Part shown: piece after piece, positions 33,397-40,021 of the stretch
Numbering within the stretch: the stretch's first letter is position 1
Layout: every line of letters starts with the position of its first letter
NCBI GenBank assembly: GCA_017462735.1
Contig: JAFTQO010000009.1
Location: 140,645-204,644 of the forward strand
Source of the DNA: Clostridia bacterium
Lineage (GTDB): Bacteria > Bacillota > Clostridia > Christensenellales > Borkfalkiaceae
Direction of reading: 5' to 3'
DNA: 64,000 nucleotides
Program-made: the position numbers and the translations under genes
Notes under the pieces: generated by a model
Seen by the model: the letters and a program-made list of their open reading frames with translations, nothing else
Databases searched by the model: none
What the model was told of the DNA's origin: nothing

Positions 33397-33865
33397 ATAT
33401 GTATCATATAAACAGCGCACATTATCACATTTTGCCAATACCTTTTATATCTATCAATTTGATATTGTATAAAAAAGAGCGCCGACCGAAATCAGCGCAC
33501 AAAAACGCAAATCCCAGTCGTCGCCAAACAAACTATATACAGAATGGGGTATATACATACTCTCTCTATACGGAATTTGCATTTTATCAAATTCACTAGA
33601 AAGAGTATGCTCTAAAAAATGTATAATTATCTCGTAAAAGAAAAAAATACACCCAGCATCTGTATATATTTAGTTTGTTTGGCTCTTATAGTATAACATA
33701 TTTAAAAGAAAATTACAATCCTTTTTAGTGTTTTGGAATAAATTTATTTGTAGAAAAGAAAGCGGGTGTCCCGCTTGTGTTAAGACGTGTGTTTAGTGTT
33801 AACCGAATCACGCTTTATCCTGCTTGGAATATTCGGGCTATTTTCGCCGTTTTTGAGTCAATCTT
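33397..33865. other. AT-rich gene-free stretch of the island
   Basis: No credible gene in either strand. It holds the inverted-repeat element at 33523-33683 and a short hairpin AGCGGG/CCCGCT near 33760. Otherwise I see nothing in it. Confidence 0.5.
33523..33683. mobile_element. MITE-like inverted-repeat element
   Basis: The left terminus (33523-33543, starting GCCAAACAAACTA) is complementary to the right terminus (33659-33683, ending TAGTTTGTTTGGC) with a 3-4 base insertion. An inner pair, CATACTCT and AGAGTATG, also faces inward. About 160 bp with no open frame; it could fold into one long hairpin. Confidence 0.5.
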
Positions 33866-34020
33866 ATGTTTGATAATCAAATACTCGTGTCGAATAGATT
33901 TGTAGAAATACGCCCTAAAATCGCATTTGGAGAACTCTACAAAAAATGGTTAAAATTCCGTTGCAAATGCAAAACAACGCAAGATAAAGGAAAATACTTG
34001 ATAACAACAAAAACCATAAA

Positions 34021-34055
34021 AAAGCAAGCAAATGACCGCTTATTTGCTTGCTTTT
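34021..34055 (+). terminator. terminator-like hairpin
   Basis: AAAGCAAGCAAAT (34021-34033) pairs perfectly with ATTTGCTTGCTTT (34042-34054). It lies near the right end of the island. The open frame before it (33866-34057) has no ribosome site and is not called. Confidence 0.65.
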
Positions 34056-34113
34056 GAAATTCCATACCACTACAAATTATTGCAGAACAAGGGATAACAA
34101 TCAAGCGTTAAAA

Positions 34114-34151
34114 CTTGAAAACCGTTTGGGTGAAAGCCCATGGGGATCCGA
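34114..34151 (+). pseudogene. tRNA-Ser fragment (anticodon loop to T-arm)
   Basis: Positions 34114-34140 are identical over 27 bases to 30938-30964 of the tRNA-Ser gene, covering the anticodon loop, 3' anticodon stem and variable arm. Similarity continues with mismatches to 34151. There are no acceptor or D-arm sequences, so it cannot be a functional tRNA. It marks the right side of the AT-rich island. Confidence 0.8.
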
Positions 34152-34160
34152 GAGTAACTT

Positions 34161-34235
34161 GATACTGAACGGTATAACTATTATAAGATACCGTTTGGTA
34201 TCTGTCAAGACTTTTGATACCGTTTGGTATATAAT
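34161..34235 (+). promoter_or_regulatory. promoter with three inverted-repeat operators
   Basis: GATACT-N4-GGTATA (34161-34176), GATACC-N4-GGTATC (34187-34202, perfect) and GATACC-N4-GGTATA (34216-34231) lie upstream of the XRE gene. The -10 TATAAT (34230-34235) overlaps the third site. There is no strong -35. Autoregulation by the XRE protein is likely. Confidence 0.75.
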
Positions 34236-34258
34236 ATTAAAAAGTCAAGGAGAAAAAG

Positions 34259-34462
34259 ATGAATAAGTTTGCGGAGCGTTTAAGGGAGTTGCGTATCGAA
34301 AAGAATTTGAGCCAAAGAGGGCTTGCAAAAGAGACGGGTGTTAGTCAAGCGGCAATTGCTAGATGGGAATCAAACTTACAAGTGCCGAATATTGACGTCG
34401 CGATTATGTTTGCGCAATATTTTCAGGTGACGACAGATTACCTTCTCGGTTTGGAAAATTGA
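34259..34462 (+). CDS. XRE-family HTH repressor
   Basis: 67 residues. The HTH reads LRIEKNLSQRGLAKETGVSQ then AAIARWESNLQVPNIDVAIM, ending FQVTTDYLLGLEN. Ribosome site AAGGAG 8 bases before the ATG. It lies directly after the tRNA fragment, on the boundary of the island, and is followed by a terminator. Unlike the other XRE genes here it is not divergent from a membrane protein; the next gene, a permease, has its own promoter. Confidence 0.88.
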   Translation: MNKFAERLRELRIEKNLSQRGLAKETGVSQAAIARWESNLQVPNIDVAIMFAQYFQVTTDYLLGLEN

Positions 34463-34510
34463 TAAAAGGCGGCTTGTCTAATAATTGAACATCAATCGTT
34501 TTACGATTAG

Positions 34511-34537
34511 AAAGGATAGGAAGTCCTATCCTTTTTT
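34511..34537 (+). terminator. Rho-independent terminator
   Basis: AAAGGATAGGA (34511-34521) pairs with TCCTATCCTTT (34524-34534), then TTTT. Confidence 0.9.
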
Positions 34538-34680
34538 TGTTGTTACTTCTTTTACTGATGGATTGGATAGGTATCAACGTAAGTTTTCTTGATAAATAGG
34601 AAAAACGCGGGGTTAAAAGATAGATTTTTCATCCGCTTGGTGCTATAATAGCCTACGAGGACACGAAAGAGGAGCAAAAA

Positions 34681-35844
34681 ATGAAAGAAGTCGGCAACGA
34701 AAAACTACATAGAGTGCGTTCCCTTTTGCATAAGACGACGCACGCGGCGTGGGTGTTTATTTTAAAAAACCTCGTGCTTTGTATTGCGGCGCTTGCCGCC
34801 GTAGTGACGGCGTTTTTCGTGCCGCCCGACAGTGAGTATGTATCCTATTTCGATTTTAAGACGTTGACCTGTCTGTTTTGCACGTTAGCGGTGGTCTGCG
34901 CGCTTAGAAACATCCGTTTTTTTACCGTGCTTGCCCAAAAGATAGTAGCGGTGTTTAAAAATACCCGCGCCTCTATCCTTGCCCTCGTGTATATCACTTT
35001 TTTAGGGTCTATGCTGATTGCCAACGATATGGCGTTACTTACCTTTTTGCCGCTTGGCTACTTCGTCCTCTCGTCCACGGGTAAACAAAAATATATGGCG
35101 TTTACCTTTATTATGCAAAATATCGCCGCCAATTTAGGCGGGATGTTGACCCCTTTTGGCAATCCGCAAAACTTATATTTGTATTCAAAATTTTCTATCC
35201 CGACGGGGGAATTTATGTGGACGATGTTCCCGCCGTTTGCTCTCTCGATAGTCCTCATAACCCTGTGTTGCTTTTTGTTCGTCCGTAAGGAGCCTCTTGC
35301 CGTCGACGGCGGTCAAATCCGTCTGCCTAAGGCAAGGACGGCAATCTATGGTGTGTTGTTCGCGCTGTCAATCGTCATCGTCTTTCGGGTGATGCCTTTT
35401 TGGGTGGGGCTAATCGTCGTGCCCGTAGCCCTGCTGATTATGGATAGAAAAGCATTGGCGCAGGTCGACTACGGCTTGCTGTTGACCTTCGTCGCCTTCT
35501 TTATCTTTGCGGGCAATATGGCGCGGATAGAAGGGGTGCAAAATTTCTTCGGTTCCTTGATGTCGAAGAATCCTTTGCTCGTATCTGCGCTTTCTTGCCA
35601 AGTGATAAGCAACGTCCCTTCGGCGATTTTGTTGTCGCAGTTTACCACCAACTACCGCGCATTACTTGTCGGGGTAAATATCGGCGGGGTAGGGACGTTG
35701 ATATCTTCGCTGGCTAGCCTGATTACCTTCCGTCAATACGCCGCTTACGACAAGAAAGGCGTGGGGAAATATTTCGGGCTGTTTACCGCCTTCAATTTCG
35801 CCTTCCTTGGCATTTTACTCGTGGTAGAGTTGTTTTTAATTTAA
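34681..35844 (+). CDS. SLC13/ArsB-type ion transporter permease
   Basis: 387 residues with about ten membrane segments. The GGMLTPFGNPQNLYL motif in the first half and SNVPSAILLSQFT in the second are the paired re-entrant motifs of the ion transporter superfamily (SLC13, ArsB, CitM, NhaD). MLIANDMALLTFLPLGYFVL precedes the first. Substrate cannot be set from sequence: dicarboxylate, sulfate and arsenite permeases share this layout. Ribosome site AGAGGAG. A TATAAT at about 34646 may be its -10. A terminator follows. Confidence 0.85.
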   Translation: MKEVGNEKLHRVRSLLHKTTHAAWVFILKNLVLCIAALAAVVTAFFVPPDSEYVSYFDFKTLTCLFCTLAVVCALRNIRFFTVLAQKIVAVFKNTRASILALVYITFLGSMLIANDMALLTFLPLGYFVLSSTGKQKYMAFTFIMQNIAANLGGMLTPFGNPQNLYLYSKFSIPTGEFMWTMFPPFALSIVLITLCCFLFVRKEPLAVDGGQIRLPKARTAIYGVLFALSIVIVFRVMPFWVGLIVVPVALLIMDRKALAQVDYGLLLTFVAFFIFAGNMARIEGVQNFFGSLMSKNPLLVSALSCQVISNVPSAILLSQFTTNYRALLVGVNIGGVGTLISSLASLITFRQYAAYDKKGVGKYFGLFTAFNFAFLGILLVVELFLI

Positions 35845-35848
35845 AATA

Positions 35849-35874
35849 GACCCTCCGTTCAAGGAGGGTTTTTT
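35849..35874 (+). terminator. Rho-independent terminator
   Basis: CCCTCC (35851-35856) pairs with GGAGGG (35863-35868), followed by T residues. Confidence 0.8.
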
Positions 35875-35891
35875 CTCGTCAAAAACGCGTT

Positions 35892-35950
35892 TTTACAAAA
35901 CTTTAACATTTCTTTAATAATTTGCAAATTGCATAAAGGTATGCTATAAT
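35892..35950 (+). promoter_or_regulatory. two-component operon promoter with 11-bp direct repeats
   Basis: TTTACA (35892), TTAACA (35903) and TTAATA (35914) start exactly 11 bp apart, immediately upstream of TTGCAA (35922-35927), a 17-bp spacer and TATAAT (35945-35950). The pattern resembles the TT(A/T)ACA-N5 repeats bound by PhoP-type OmpR regulators. The response regulator just downstream is the probable binder. Confidence 0.7.
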
Positions 35951-35974
35951 AGAAAGAGTCGAAGGAGGCAAACT

Positions 35975-36646
35975 ATGGTTAAGATATTGGTAGTAGAAGA
36001 CGATAAGGCGCTCAACGCATTCGTGTCGACCTGTTTACGAGATAGAGGCTATGACGTAAAATCCTGTTACGACGGGGAAGAAGGGCTTGCCGCGTACGCA
36101 GAGAATGCCTTTGCGTTAGTCATTAGCGATATTATGATGCCAAAGGTGGACGGGTTTGCTTTAGCGGCGCATATCCGCGCCTTTGACAAGACGACGCCGA
36201 TTATTTTTATGAGCGCGAAAGACGACAAGCCTTCACAGTTGTACGGCTATCAGTTGGGGGTGGACGATTACGTCACGAAACCCTTTGACGCCGACGTTTT
36301 GATGATGAAGATAGGGGCTCTCCTTCGCCGCGCGAAAATCGCACAAGAAGGGCAAATTTCCGTCGGGAATTTTACGATGAACGCCGAAGAGCACAGCGCG
36401 ACGGTGGACGGGGAAGAGATTTCCTTGACGGTAAGGGAATTTGATATTTTATTCAAACTTTTATCCTATCCCAAAAAGACGTTTACGCGCGCCGCGCTAA
36501 TGGAAGAATTTTGGGATTACGACTCTTCCGCGACTTCTCGTACGGTAGACGTCTATATGGCAAAGATACGAGAAAAGACGTCTGCTTGCGACGGGTTTGA
36601 GATTTTGACCGTGCACGGGCTCGGTTATAAGGCGGTGTTTAGATGA
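35975..36646 (+). CDS. OmpR/PhoB-family response regulator
   Basis: 223 residues. Receiver domain with the acidic pair (VVEDD), phospho-acceptor Asp52 in VISDIMMPKVDG, and the conserved lysine in DYVTKPFDADV. The C-terminal winged-helix DNA-binding domain follows (SLTVREFDILFKLLSYPKKT, then RTVDVYMAKIREK). It overlaps the sensor kinase by four bases. It should be phosphorylated by that kinase and act as an activator, probably on the direct repeats in its own promoter and at 39512-39549. Confidence 0.95.
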   Translation: MVKILVVEDDKALNAFVSTCLRDRGYDVKSCYDGEEGLAAYAENAFALVISDIMMPKVDGFALAAHIRAFDKTTPIIFMSAKDDKPSQLYGYQLGVDDYVTKPFDADVLMMKIGALLRRAKIAQEGQISVGNFTMNAEEHSATVDGEEISLTVREFDILFKLLSYPKKTFTRAALMEEFWDYDSSATSRTVDVYMAKIREKTSACDGFEILTVHGLGYKAVFR

Positions 36647-37692
36647 GAAGATCGCCCATTAAAAAAAGGTCCTCTTTTTTAGGGTATCTCATCTTTTTTG
36701 CCACTATCTGTTCCACGGTAACGGTGACGCTGACTTTATTCGTCCTCATCAACCGTAGCACGGGCGGAGATACGCTGACGGTAGCAATCTCGATGCTGAT
36801 TATCATCGTGGCGATTTCGGCGATATTTACAGGCTTTGACGTGCTGAGGCGGAAGGTGATGATAGACAAACCCGTGGAACAAATTTTGCGGGCGACGGAC
36901 AAAATTTCGCAAGGGGATTTTTCCGTACGTCTTACCCCGTTGCACGTGTATGAAAAGTACGACGACTACGACGTGATTAAAGAAAACTTGAACGCGCTTG
37001 CCGCAGAACTTTCCAAAAGCGAACTGTTAAAGACGGATTTTATCGCGGGGGTATCGCACGAGATAAAAACTCCGCTTGCTATCATACAAAACTACGTGTC
37101 CTTATTGGAAAAGGAAGCGGACGAAGAAAAACGAAAAACGTATATGCGCGCGGTGACTAGCGCGACGAAGCGGCTGAGCGATTTGGTAGGGAATATCTTA
37201 AAACTCAACAAACTGGAAAATCAACGGCTGAATTTGCAATACGAAAAAATTGCTTTGCACGATATGCTGGCGGAATCGGTCGTTGCGCTAGAAGAAATCA
37301 TCGAGCAAAAAGGGCTGGACGTTGACTGTGATTTACAGGACGCGACAGTATATTCGGTAAGAAGTTATTTAGAAATCGTCTGGAACAATTTGCTTTCCAA
37401 CGCCGTCAAGTTTACGGAAAAAGGTGGGAAAGTGACCGTACGCCTCAAAAAAGAGGGGGGCAGGGTAAAAGTGAGCGTTGAGGACACGGGTTGTGGCATT
37501 GACGCAGAGACGGGCAAACATATCTTTGATAAGTTCTACCAAGGCGAAACGTCCCACAGCGGCGAAGGGAATGGGTTAGGGCTCGCCCTTGTCAAAAAAG
37601 TCATCGACGTCATCGGCGGGGAAATTTCGGTAGCAAGCGTGCCGGGGCAAGGCAGTACGTTTACCGTTGCTTTGCAAGCGGAGGATAAATGA
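36643..37692 (+). CDS. HAMP-domain sensor histidine kinase
   Basis: 349 residues. Two membrane segments (about 12-35 and 45-65) with almost no extracellular loop, a HAMP linker, the HisKA motif GVSHEIKTPL (His139), the N box WNNLLSNAVKFT, and G boxes DTGCGID and GEGNGLGLALVKK. The near-absence of an outer domain suggests it senses within the membrane or through a partner, possibly the membrane proteins encoded downstream. Overlaps on both sides by four bases. Confidence 0.95.
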   Translation: MRRSPIKKRSSFLGYLIFFATICSTVTVTLTLFVLINRSTGGDTLTVAISMLIIIVAISAIFTGFDVLRRKVMIDKPVEQILRATDKISQGDFSVRLTPLHVYEKYDDYDVIKENLNALAAELSKSELLKTDFIAGVSHEIKTPLAIIQNYVSLLEKEADEEKRKTYMRAVTSATKRLSDLVGNILKLNKLENQRLNLQYEKIALHDMLAESVVALEEIIEQKGLDVDCDLQDATVYSVRSYLEIVWNNLLSNAVKFTEKGGKVTVRLKKEGGRVKVSVEDTGCGIDAETGKHIFDKFYQGETSHSGEGNGLGLALVKKVIDVIGGEISVASVPGQGSTFTVALQAEDK

Positions 37693-38627
37693 AAGATTGG
37701 TTTCAAAAACTTTGGCAAAAAATCGTCCGTCCGTCTAAGGGGGTAACCGCTGTTATTTGGTCGGTGGCAGTACTCTCTTGCACGGGGGCAATTTTGCTGG
37801 CGATTTTATCCCCGAAAGGGTTAGGTTGGGAGATTTTGTCCTACGTATCCTACGGGCTTGCAGGACTGTCGTTGGCTCACGCCGTCTATACGCTCTTTTT
37901 CTATGCGGGTAACATCAAAGAAAAACTGCTCTCTTTAATCGGGAAGAACGCCTTTTTGAAAAAACTGACGGGGCAATACGGTTTTCGAACTTTCTTTTTT
38001 GCCCTCTTTTCTTTGGCGTTAAACGTAGCGTATGTCGTATTTCATATCGTACTCGCTTTGACGACGGATTCCTTTTGGTGGTATTTGTCCCTTGCTTCCT
38101 ATTATGGACTTTTAGTGGCGCTTCGTAGTGGTATCGTGTTATATCAACGAAAGAAGAGAAAGACGGAAGAGGAAGACGAGCAGGAGCAGAAAAAGACGGA
38201 ACTTGCCAAATATCGTACTTGCGGGATTTTGCTCACGATATTGCCTGTGTGTTTGACCATTCCGCTGCTACAAATTTTTTATTTGGATAAGTCGTTTGAG
38301 AAAGACAGTATCGCGGTTATTGCTTTTGCCGCGTATGCCTTTTATAAGATAACGATGGCAATTTTGGGGGCGTTGAAAGCGCGTAAACACCAAGATTTGA
38401 CTTTGCGCGCCGTCCGCAATATTTCACTTGCGGACGGGATGGTTTCCATTTTCTCGTTGCAGACGGCGCTCTTGTTTTCCTATGGGACGGGCGGCGGCTA
38501 TGCCGCGGCAAACGCGGCGACAGGCAGCGTGGTTTGTCTATTGACAATGTCGCTGGGCGTGTATATGATCATCAATTCGATAAAAATCAAAAGAGAAATG
38601 AAAGAGGCAGAAAATGGAGAAATTTGA
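37689..38627 (+). CDS. multi-pass membrane protein of the two-component operon
   Basis: 312 residues with about eight hydrophobic segments, for example AVIWSVAVLSCTGAILLAIL (about 20), FFFALFSLALNVAYVVFHIV (about 105) and VVCLLTMSLGVYMIINSIKI near the end. A charged loop with EEEDEQEQKKTE lies near residues 160-170. Family not recognised. It overlaps the kinase gene by four bases and the next gene by fourteen, so it is made with the two-component system and may modulate or be a target of it. Confidence 0.78.
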   Translation: MKDWFQKLWQKIVRPSKGVTAVIWSVAVLSCTGAILLAILSPKGLGWEILSYVSYGLAGLSLAHAVYTLFFYAGNIKEKLLSLIGKNAFLKKLTGQYGFRTFFFALFSLALNVAYVVFHIVLALTTDSFWWYLSLASYYGLLVALRSGIVLYQRKKRKTEEEDEQEQKKTELAKYRTCGILLTILPVCLTIPLLQIFYLDKSFEKDSIAVIAFAAYAFYKITMAILGALKARKHQDLTLRAVRNISLADGMVSIFSLQTALLFSYGTGGGYAAANAATGSVVCLLTMSLGVYMIINSIKIKREMKEAENGEI

Positions 38628-38991
38628 GTATACCTATTCCGCGCCGACGGAAGAAGAAAAGAAAAAGATAGAAAGTATCCGCAGACAGTACGTAGAAGAA
38701 AGTCCTAGCGGAGAAAGCAAAGTGGAGCGCATTAAAGCGCTGGACGGCAAAGTGAAAAATACGGCGACGATAGTCTCTTTGGTGCTGGGCGTTGCGGGCT
38801 GTTTGTTGTTCGGGCTTGGGCTTACGATGATTTTGGAGTGGAGTATTTGGCTGTGGGGGATTGTTTGTATGGCGGTAGGTTGCCTGCCGATGATTGCGGC
38901 GTATCCCGTCCATCACGCCTTGATAAAGAGTGGGAAGAAAAAATACGGAGAGGAAATCGTCCGCCTCGCCGAAGAACTGTTACACGATTAA
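38614..38991 (+). CDS. small two-segment membrane protein, paralogue of the 39620 gene
   Basis: 125 residues. An N-terminal charged helix ends with ALDGKVKNTATI, two membrane segments follow (VSLVLGVAGCLLFGLGLTMI and WLWGIVCMAVGCLPMIAAYP), and the tail KSGKKKYGEEIVRLAEELL is cytoplasmic. The product of the gene at 39620 has the same plan and clearly related ends (NAKVK, KSRKKKYADEVLALTDELL), so the two are paralogues. Function unknown. Last gene of the two-component operon. Confidence 0.8.
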   Translation: MEKFEYTYSAPTEEEKKKIESIRRQYVEESPSGESKVERIKALDGKVKNTATIVSLVLGVAGCLLFGLGLTMILEWSIWLWGIVCMAVGCLPMIAAYPVHHALIKSGKKKYGEEIVRLAEELLHD

Positions 38992-39060
38992 AAAAGCCGC
39001 TGAGGTCTTTTCTTGTAAAGTTAGTATTCAATATACAAAGTATAATTTTAGTACAAAAAT

Positions 39061-39088
39061 AAAGTCACAGGCAAACCCGTGACTTTTA
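39061..39088. terminator. bidirectional terminator
   Basis: AAAGTCAC (39061-39068) pairs with GTGACTTT (39079-39086), with A- and T-rich flanks, between convergent genes. Confidence 0.75.
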
Positions 39089-39099
39089 TTTTTTATTGC

Positions 39100-39333
39100 T
39101 TATTCTTCAAAATCATTAAAATAGTCTTTATTAAAAAATTCAGATAAAGTGATTCCTGCGCCTTGGCAAAAGGCTTTTATTGTAGACACTTTAGAGCATT
39201 TTGTTCTACCTTTAATCAAATCGTATATAGCGGAGGGTGATTTTCCACCGTTTAACGCCGTTTCACATACGTTTATATTTTTTTCTTTACAAATTTCTTC
39301 AATCCTTTTAACGATTGCGTCGTTTATATGCAT
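39100..39333 (-). CDS. XRE-family HTH regulator
   Basis: 77 residues: MHINDAIVKRIEEICKEKNI, then VCETALNGGKSPSAIYDLIK with the recognition helix, and IKAFCQGAGITLSEFF, typical of HTH regulators. GAAGGTG gives a ribosome site for the ATG at 39333; the longer frame to 39417 runs through the operator. It sits between the two-component operon and its satellite paralogue. The probable operator is the palindrome CTCGTGGA-N2-TCCACGAG upstream. Confidence 0.85.
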   Translation of the reverse strand: MHINDAIVKRIEEICKEKNINVCETALNGGKSPSAIYDLIKGRTKCSKVSTIKAFCQGAGITLSEFFNKDYFNDFEE

Positions 39334-39343
39334 ATAATCACCT

Positions 39344-39420
39344 TCGTGGAGTTTCTTATCGTTGTTCCACGAAAATATTATAGGCGTTGCTAAAAATATT
39401 ATCTCGTGGAGTTCCACGAG
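39344..39420 (-). promoter_or_regulatory. operator-promoter of the XRE regulator
   Basis: CTCGTGGA-GT-TCCACGAG (39403-39420) is a perfect 8-2-8 palindrome. On the minus strand it fits between GTCAAT and GATAAT as a 17-bp spacer. Two half sites, TCGTGGA (39344-39350) and TCCACGA (39365-39371), lie closer to the start codon. Confidence 0.7.
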
Positions 39421-39511
39421 ATTGACACAATATTGTTGCCCTTTTTCTTTAGGAGTTGTTATAGGGAAAGGCGATTGCGGTGGTTGGGGGTGCTATCAAA
39501 AAAACGCTGTT

Positions 39512-39586
39512 TTTACAAAACCTTTACCTTTCTTTACAAAACGTTAACTTTTTCTTTGCTATTTTGAAACTTCCTCTCCGTATAAT
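39512..39586 (+). promoter_or_regulatory. activator-type promoter with four direct repeats
   Basis: TTTACA (39512), TTTACC (39523), TTTACA (39533) and TTAACT (39544) are spaced 11, 10 and 11 bp. They share long identical stretches with the repeats before the response regulator at 35892. A TATAAT (39581-39586) lacks a recognisable -35, as expected for an activator-dependent promoter. Confidence 0.65.
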
Positions 39587-39619
39587 AAGGGCGTACGACA
39601 AAACGGAGGAGATAAAATT

Positions 39620-39976
39620 ATGTCTGATAATGAAAAAGAGGCAGTTAGAAGAATTCAAGAGGAGTATATGCCCAAAGAGCAAAGCAAGATGGAGACGTTG
39701 TTGACGCTTAATGCAAAGGTGAAAACACCTGCGGAAATTTTCGCTTATACGTTTGGGACGATAGGGGCGCTCGTATTGGGTACGGGGATGTGTTTTGCAA
39801 TGAAAGTCATTGGTGCGGCGTTGTCTTTTGCGATGCCTATGGGGATTGCGATAGGAGCGGTTGGGATAGCCATGGTTACGGCAAACTGGTTCCTTTACAA
39901 AAAGATACTCAAATCCCGCAAGAAAAAATACGCCGACGAAGTGTTGGCGTTGACGGACGAATTGCTTGCCGAATAA
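39620..39976 (+). CDS. small two-segment membrane protein, paralogue of the 38614 gene
   Basis: 118 residues with the same layout as the 38614 product: charged N-terminal helix with NAKVKTPAE, two membrane segments (GTIGALVLGTGMCFAMKVIG and MGIAIGAVGIAMVTANWFLY), and a basic tail KSRKKKYADEVLALTDELL. Ribosome site GGAGGAG. The promoter carries the same direct repeats as the two-component operon, so both copies are likely activated together by the response regulator. Confidence 0.82.
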   Translation: MSDNEKEAVRRIQEEYMPKEQSKMETLLTLNAKVKTPAEIFAYTFGTIGALVLGTGMCFAMKVIGAALSFAMPMGIAIGAVGIAMVTANWFLYKKILKSRKKKYADEVLALTDELLAE

Positions 39977-39981
39977 AACAA

Positions 39982-40008
39982 AAAAGCCTTCCGCTGAGGA
40001 AGGCTTTT
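39982..40008. terminator. bidirectional terminator
   Basis: AAAAGCCTTCC (39982-39992) pairs perfectly with GGAAGGCTTTT (39998-40008), between convergent genes. Confidence 0.9.
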
Positions 40009-40021
40009 AAAATGCAATAAA

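Noticed and set aside
33866..34057. 63-codon gene in the island
   Set aside because: No ribosome site or family pattern, and it ends inside a terminator hairpin.
34114..34151. A second functional tRNA-Ser
   Set aside because: Only the anticodon-to-T-arm region is present; no acceptor stem or D-arm can be formed.
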